Positions 60,428 through 64,000 of a DNA stretch of 64,000 bases are shown here, in pieces (positions within the stretch are counted from its first letter, which is position 1; each line of letters opens with the position of its first letter). The notes under the pieces were generated by a model, which saw only the letters and a list, made by a program, of their open reading frames with translations, did no database searches and was not told where the DNA came from. This DNA is from Heracleum sosnowskyi (taxonomy: Eukaryota > Streptophyta > Magnoliopsida > Apiales > Apiaceae), in NCBI GenBank assembly GCA_030848705.1, contig CM061236.1, positions 60,035,481 through 60,099,480 on the forward strand, given 5' to 3'. The position numbers and the translations under genes were made by a program.

Positions 60428-61503
60428 GGTGATAATGAAGATCTCGTTTTCTCACAGTTCTAGGCGAAGATAACAAAGGTATGCCACTATGGGATTGGTT
60501 GTTCACAACCCTCTGCTTAGCAGTTAGCTCTTGTTTTAATCTTTTGATCAAGGCAGTTTATGGAAGAAAGGTGTAAGCAATAAAATAGAAGGAAATTTGT
60601 TTAAATATATTATTTTGGGTTATGGTTGAGTTAGGTTAGGTTAGATTCACAATGATATATTTTGGGTTGAATTGTATAATCTGGAAGGCAAAGTAACCAG
60701 ACTTGCAATAGGTGTCTAAACTCCTGCTGTAAAATTATGGTTTCTGACTGAAGTAGCTAACAGTAAAATTTGTATGGACTTGGCTTAAATTTCACAGTAT
60801 GGCTATGGTTTCAAAATGGTTCCTTAGGCGCTTACACTTTAAAGGTTGCATGGGTCTCATAGGACCTCCTGACATTTTCTGAATCATTCGTTCAATATAT
60901 CATTGTTTTTCTTCTTACTTTCACTTTGATCTCTTCCATTTGTTTGATAGGAAGACCAAGATTACTTTTAGGAAAGAAGATTGAAGCCAGGGAAGCCTAA
61001 AAGAAGCTGCAGGCTAGGTTCTACATGTTATGCATGCGTGCATTGAAATTTAAAGAGAAGACGGTTGCAGTCTCTAATAAGCAGCATACCGATAGCAACA
61101 GTGTAATTATTATTTAGAGACAACATGCAGCTCATTGAAGATTTTCTTTCAATCCTACTACTACCAGTATCATTTTTTTTTGTTTACTTATAGTATTCTA
61201 AAAATATTTCAATTTATAATTAAGTGTTTTGCATGAATTCTACGTGATCCGAGTATTATTTGAAGTATAATTGATATAATAACTTTACAACTCTTTGCCC
61301 ACTTAATAGTGTGAATGGGAATCAAATTGTCCAATTCCAACTTCAAGTATTCTTCACTCTTCACTGTATATACATTACATAAGAGGTTAAATGATCCCGA
61401 GTTCCCTCCTATTGTATATCTGGTAGGTCTGTAGATATTTCTCTTTCTTTTGTGACAGAGATTAGGGTTCTTAGGGTTCTCGTCAGTGTAGGCTGATCTC
61501 GTC
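60428..61503. other. CGL160 3' flank and intergenic DNA
   Basis: This probably includes the CGL160 3' untranslated region (AATAAA-type signal near 60580). GTTATGGTTGAGTTAGGTTA and similar short repeats occur near 60620. No further gene is recognised. Confidence 0.5.
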
Positions 61504-62587
61504 ATGAAGCATCGTGATTTCAAAGCTTATTTTTCATCACCATTGCGAAAAATCACAAAATAAATCATCTGGCTTGAGGTTTGTATCCAAACATATAGCA
61601 CATGCCATTGACAGAAATCCATGCTCAATATGTTTAAACAACATTGACCATCGAACAGCAGCAGTAATTACAGGGTGTATGCATGCTTACTGTATTGATT
61701 GCATTCACAAATGGAGTAACATGGAAAGAAAGTGCCCTCTATGTAAATCAGAATATAATACATGGTTCTTCAAGTTCAACTTCTCCACTGGAGATTTCCG
61801 CAAGCACAAACTACTGCCTCCGGATCAAGCGATCAACGATACAGTACTAAACACCACTGCATACGATCCTGTTGATGCTGAATGGCAAATGTACGAAGAA
61901 TGACCACGTAGAGCAAGATGGTTTGGAGATGAAAGAACTGCGGCTCCTGAGGGAAAGGATTCTACGATGGCGTAAAAGCATATATGATGAGCAGTTTCAA
62001 GCGGTGCCATTAGGGAATGGGATGCAAGTAGGATATTCGGGAGTAGAGGAATGGATAATTCGCGAACTGCAAGCAGTCACCGGGGTACAAGATCCAACTA
62101 TAATTGCATATATGATGATTCCTATATACAAACGAAACCGAGAAAAGAAGCAGTTGTGGAAGAGGAGGAATATTTGGGACCTTTGAGAGGTTTTCTGTTT
62201 AAGCATACAGGTTTGTTCTGGCATGAACTAACATGTATTGCAGAAAGTGACTTGTGCATTAAGACTTATGACAACAGAGTAATGTATGTACCAAGGTCGT
62301 CTCATTATAACTCTTTCTTGCTTGTAAAAAGATGCTACTGGTTCGACTGCGTCTCTTCCCTAGCTTTGTTATATAATTTCCTTGACAGGTTAAGAGGTTT
62401 TAAAAGTGTTCCACAATTTATTAGTTCAACAAATAATAAATCTTGGCGTACATCTTTAATCACTACCGTTTCTCATATTTGTCAAATTCAAAGAGATATG
62501 TATGCAGACGTAAAAGGATCGTTTATAGTTGAACAATTTAAAACTCACAAAAACAAAAACTGTCGCAAATATGTTGATACAAACTAA
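61504..62587 (+). pseudogene. C3HC4 RING-finger protein (probable E3 ubiquitin ligase type), frameshifted
   Basis: The RING is at about 61630-61755: CSIC, CMHAYCIDC and CPLC give a complete C3HC4 zinc set. It is followed by a region seen in plant RING proteins of the Topors-like kind (RERILRWRKSIYDEQFQAVP, VEEWIIRELQAV, LGPLRGFLFKHTGLFWHELT, FAES-like IAESDLCIKTYD). The coherent protein needs the frame to change near 61890 and again near 62160. The RING frame has no ATG; the only nearby ATG (61504, MKHRDFKAYFSSPLRKITK) is in another frame and stops at 61563. No introns interrupt the conserved part, which would fit a retrocopy, but I see no clear poly(A) tail. Family assignment is by pattern and moderate. 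Confidence 0.7.
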
Positions 62588-62665
62588 AAAACGGGAAAGA
62601 CCCAGGGCATGTCATTTTGTAATTCACAACTTCTGTATTATTTATGTAACAAATGACAAGGAATC

Positions 62666-64000
62666 TCAGCCAGTGTTCTGCATCCCAGCAGCAATCCCCT
62701 TCATTGTCAGAATAAGTGTATCTTCCAGTCCAGGAGGGTACTCACTAGTAGGGTTGAGCTTGAGAAGCTCTGCAGCTGGTTTGCTCAATTCCATAATTTC
62801 CTTTGAAAGATGTGGCTTCACTTTAACCTCATAACTTGGATCACGAACCCGCTTCAACGTGTAGGCTTGGAGAACATTCAGGGTCGTAATATATGACTCT
62901 CGAATTTGGAGTCTCTGTTTTAAATATGGATCTCCTTCTAACAAATCCTTGTGACCTGCAATCTACAAAACAAAACGAAGAGAATAGTGTTATATTTCCA
63001 CATTTTTCCTTGAGATTTTTTAAGAACTTTAATGGTCATTTAATCTGTCCATAATGGTGTTCCATGCCCTACTACTTGACAATCTGGAAAATCTTTTCCA
63101 AAATGAAGCGAATTAACAATTTACTTTGCTTGTTTTCTTTGATAGGTCAGTTACAAGAAATTCGAAAACTCACACCAAAAATTTGCCTCCACTGAGCCTC
63201 GAACCAACTATGGACGAGAATATCCGTTAGGCTAAGCAATTTACACTGCTTTAGGTTAGATATTTTTAAATTACATAAATCTAGAAAATTTTATATTCTA
63301 GATTACCTGGAGAAGAAGGCTCTTGGTTTCTTCATATATTGTTCTCAGTCGCTCACCGAATGGCCACAGTTCTTCTGAAACAAGGAGCTTGTCATACAAA
63401 GCAGCAATCCCTGGGTCTCCCTTTGCAAAAACCATCTCAATTAAATCTATTGTCACTCTAAAGAAAGGCCATTCATTGTACATCTCCTTTAACACTTGAA
63501 GATTTCTTATATCTTTATCGAGTACATGCCTAAAAGCAGCTCCAAAGCCGAGCCATACTGGGAGATGAAACCTCGTCTGCGTCCATGCGAAGATCCATGG
63601 GATTGCTCGCAGAGATTCTATTCCACCACTTGGTTTACGTTTTGACGGACGACTACCAATATTCATGCGACCATACTCCAACTCTGGCGTTGCCTGCATA
63701 TTGCAAACACATGCAATATCAGATCTACATGTATCAGCTTTCATGGTTAGATCTTTAAAGCTTTTGGAAGAAGACAGTAATATAAGTATCACAAAGTAAT
63801 TCTAAGTGCAGTCTGCAGACATGAAGAAGTTAGCAGCATATTATTAAATTCAAGTAACATTCAGCTAAAACAGCAAATGATACAAACTAGCTGATAAAAC
63901 ATGCTGAGAGTGAGATCTAAGAGGGTTTTGATGCAATACTTCCATTTAAAGCAGAAGATTAAAAGACGAAAAGATAAGAAGAAAACTCACAAGACGAAAG
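62666..64000 (-). CDS. PPC: phosphoenolpyruvate carboxylase, plant type, last two exons (partial gene)
   Basis: PEPC adds bicarbonate to phosphoenolpyruvate to give oxaloacetate in the cytosol. The final exon is 62666-62962 (AGHKDLLEGDPYLKQRL to GIAAGMQNTG and stop); the QNTG end marks the plant-type enzyme. The exon before it is 63307-63693 (ATPELEYGRMNIGSRPSKRK to EETKSLLLQ), with the conserved PSGGIESLRAIPWIFAWTQT and WLGFGAAFRHVL. The 344-bp intron has GT/AG ends. 63694-64000 is intron; the remaining ~700 residues, including the N-terminal phosphorylation site, lie beyond the window. The visible part is intact. Confidence 0.93.

Overview
The window is plant nuclear DNA, almost certainly a eudicot. 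The evidence is spliced genes with GT/AG introns, plant metabolic and chloroplast genes, Stowaway MITEs, and Ty1/copia and Ty3/gypsy LTR retrotransposons with plant-type initiator-Met primer sites. I cannot name the species; an asterid is only a guess. Most of the 64 kb is repeats, arranged as nested insertions between a few host genes. All exon boundaries are my hand reading of splice sites and protein similarity, not transcript evidence.

Layout. 1-2.7 kb: right part of an LTR-like tract. 2.7-6.6 kb: AT-rich satellite-like DNA carrying a Stowaway MITE (3086-3398) and a SIRE-type solo LTR (4119-5424, TSD AAAGT). 6597-19367: a complete SIRE-type copia element (TSD AATTC) with 482-bp LTRs, broken gag and pol, a long broken envelope-position ORF, and an antisense ORF with its own TATA box. 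19.4-20.5 kb: a 245-bp tandem duplication and a palindromic MITE-like element. 20958-22427 (minus): cytosolic class I fructose-bisphosphate aldolase. 23971-28522 (minus): scattered exons of a uridine kinase/uracil phosphoribosyltransferase-like pseudogene, with a TRIM-like element (25647-~27050) that itself holds a 961-bp solo LTR (25899-26859).

32606-47293: a full-length, very young Tekay/Del-type chromovirus (TSD GTTTA) with 4358-bp LTRs and an intact 1567-codon gag-pol. It sits in a minus-strand gene of the DUF6598 / 60-kDa jasmonate-induced-protein-like type, whose 3' part is at 32403-32605 and 5' part at 47294-48255. 48.3-57.4 kb: a pair of inverted ~1-kb arms enclosing the 3' half of a second, minus-strand SIRE-type element (49615-55759). 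The left arm holds two nested Stowaways.

57522-60427 (plus): CGL160, a chloroplast ATP synthase assembly factor, nine exons. 61.5-62.6 kb (plus): a frameshifted RING-finger gene. 62666 to the right edge (minus): the last two exons of plant-type phosphoenolpyruvate carboxylase. Aldolase, CGL160 and PEPC look functional.

The points most worth following up are (a) the antisense ORF and apparent divergent promoter inside the SIRE element, and (b) the ATG-less acidic ORF of the Tekay element, which exactly fills an intron-like interval in front of gag-pol.
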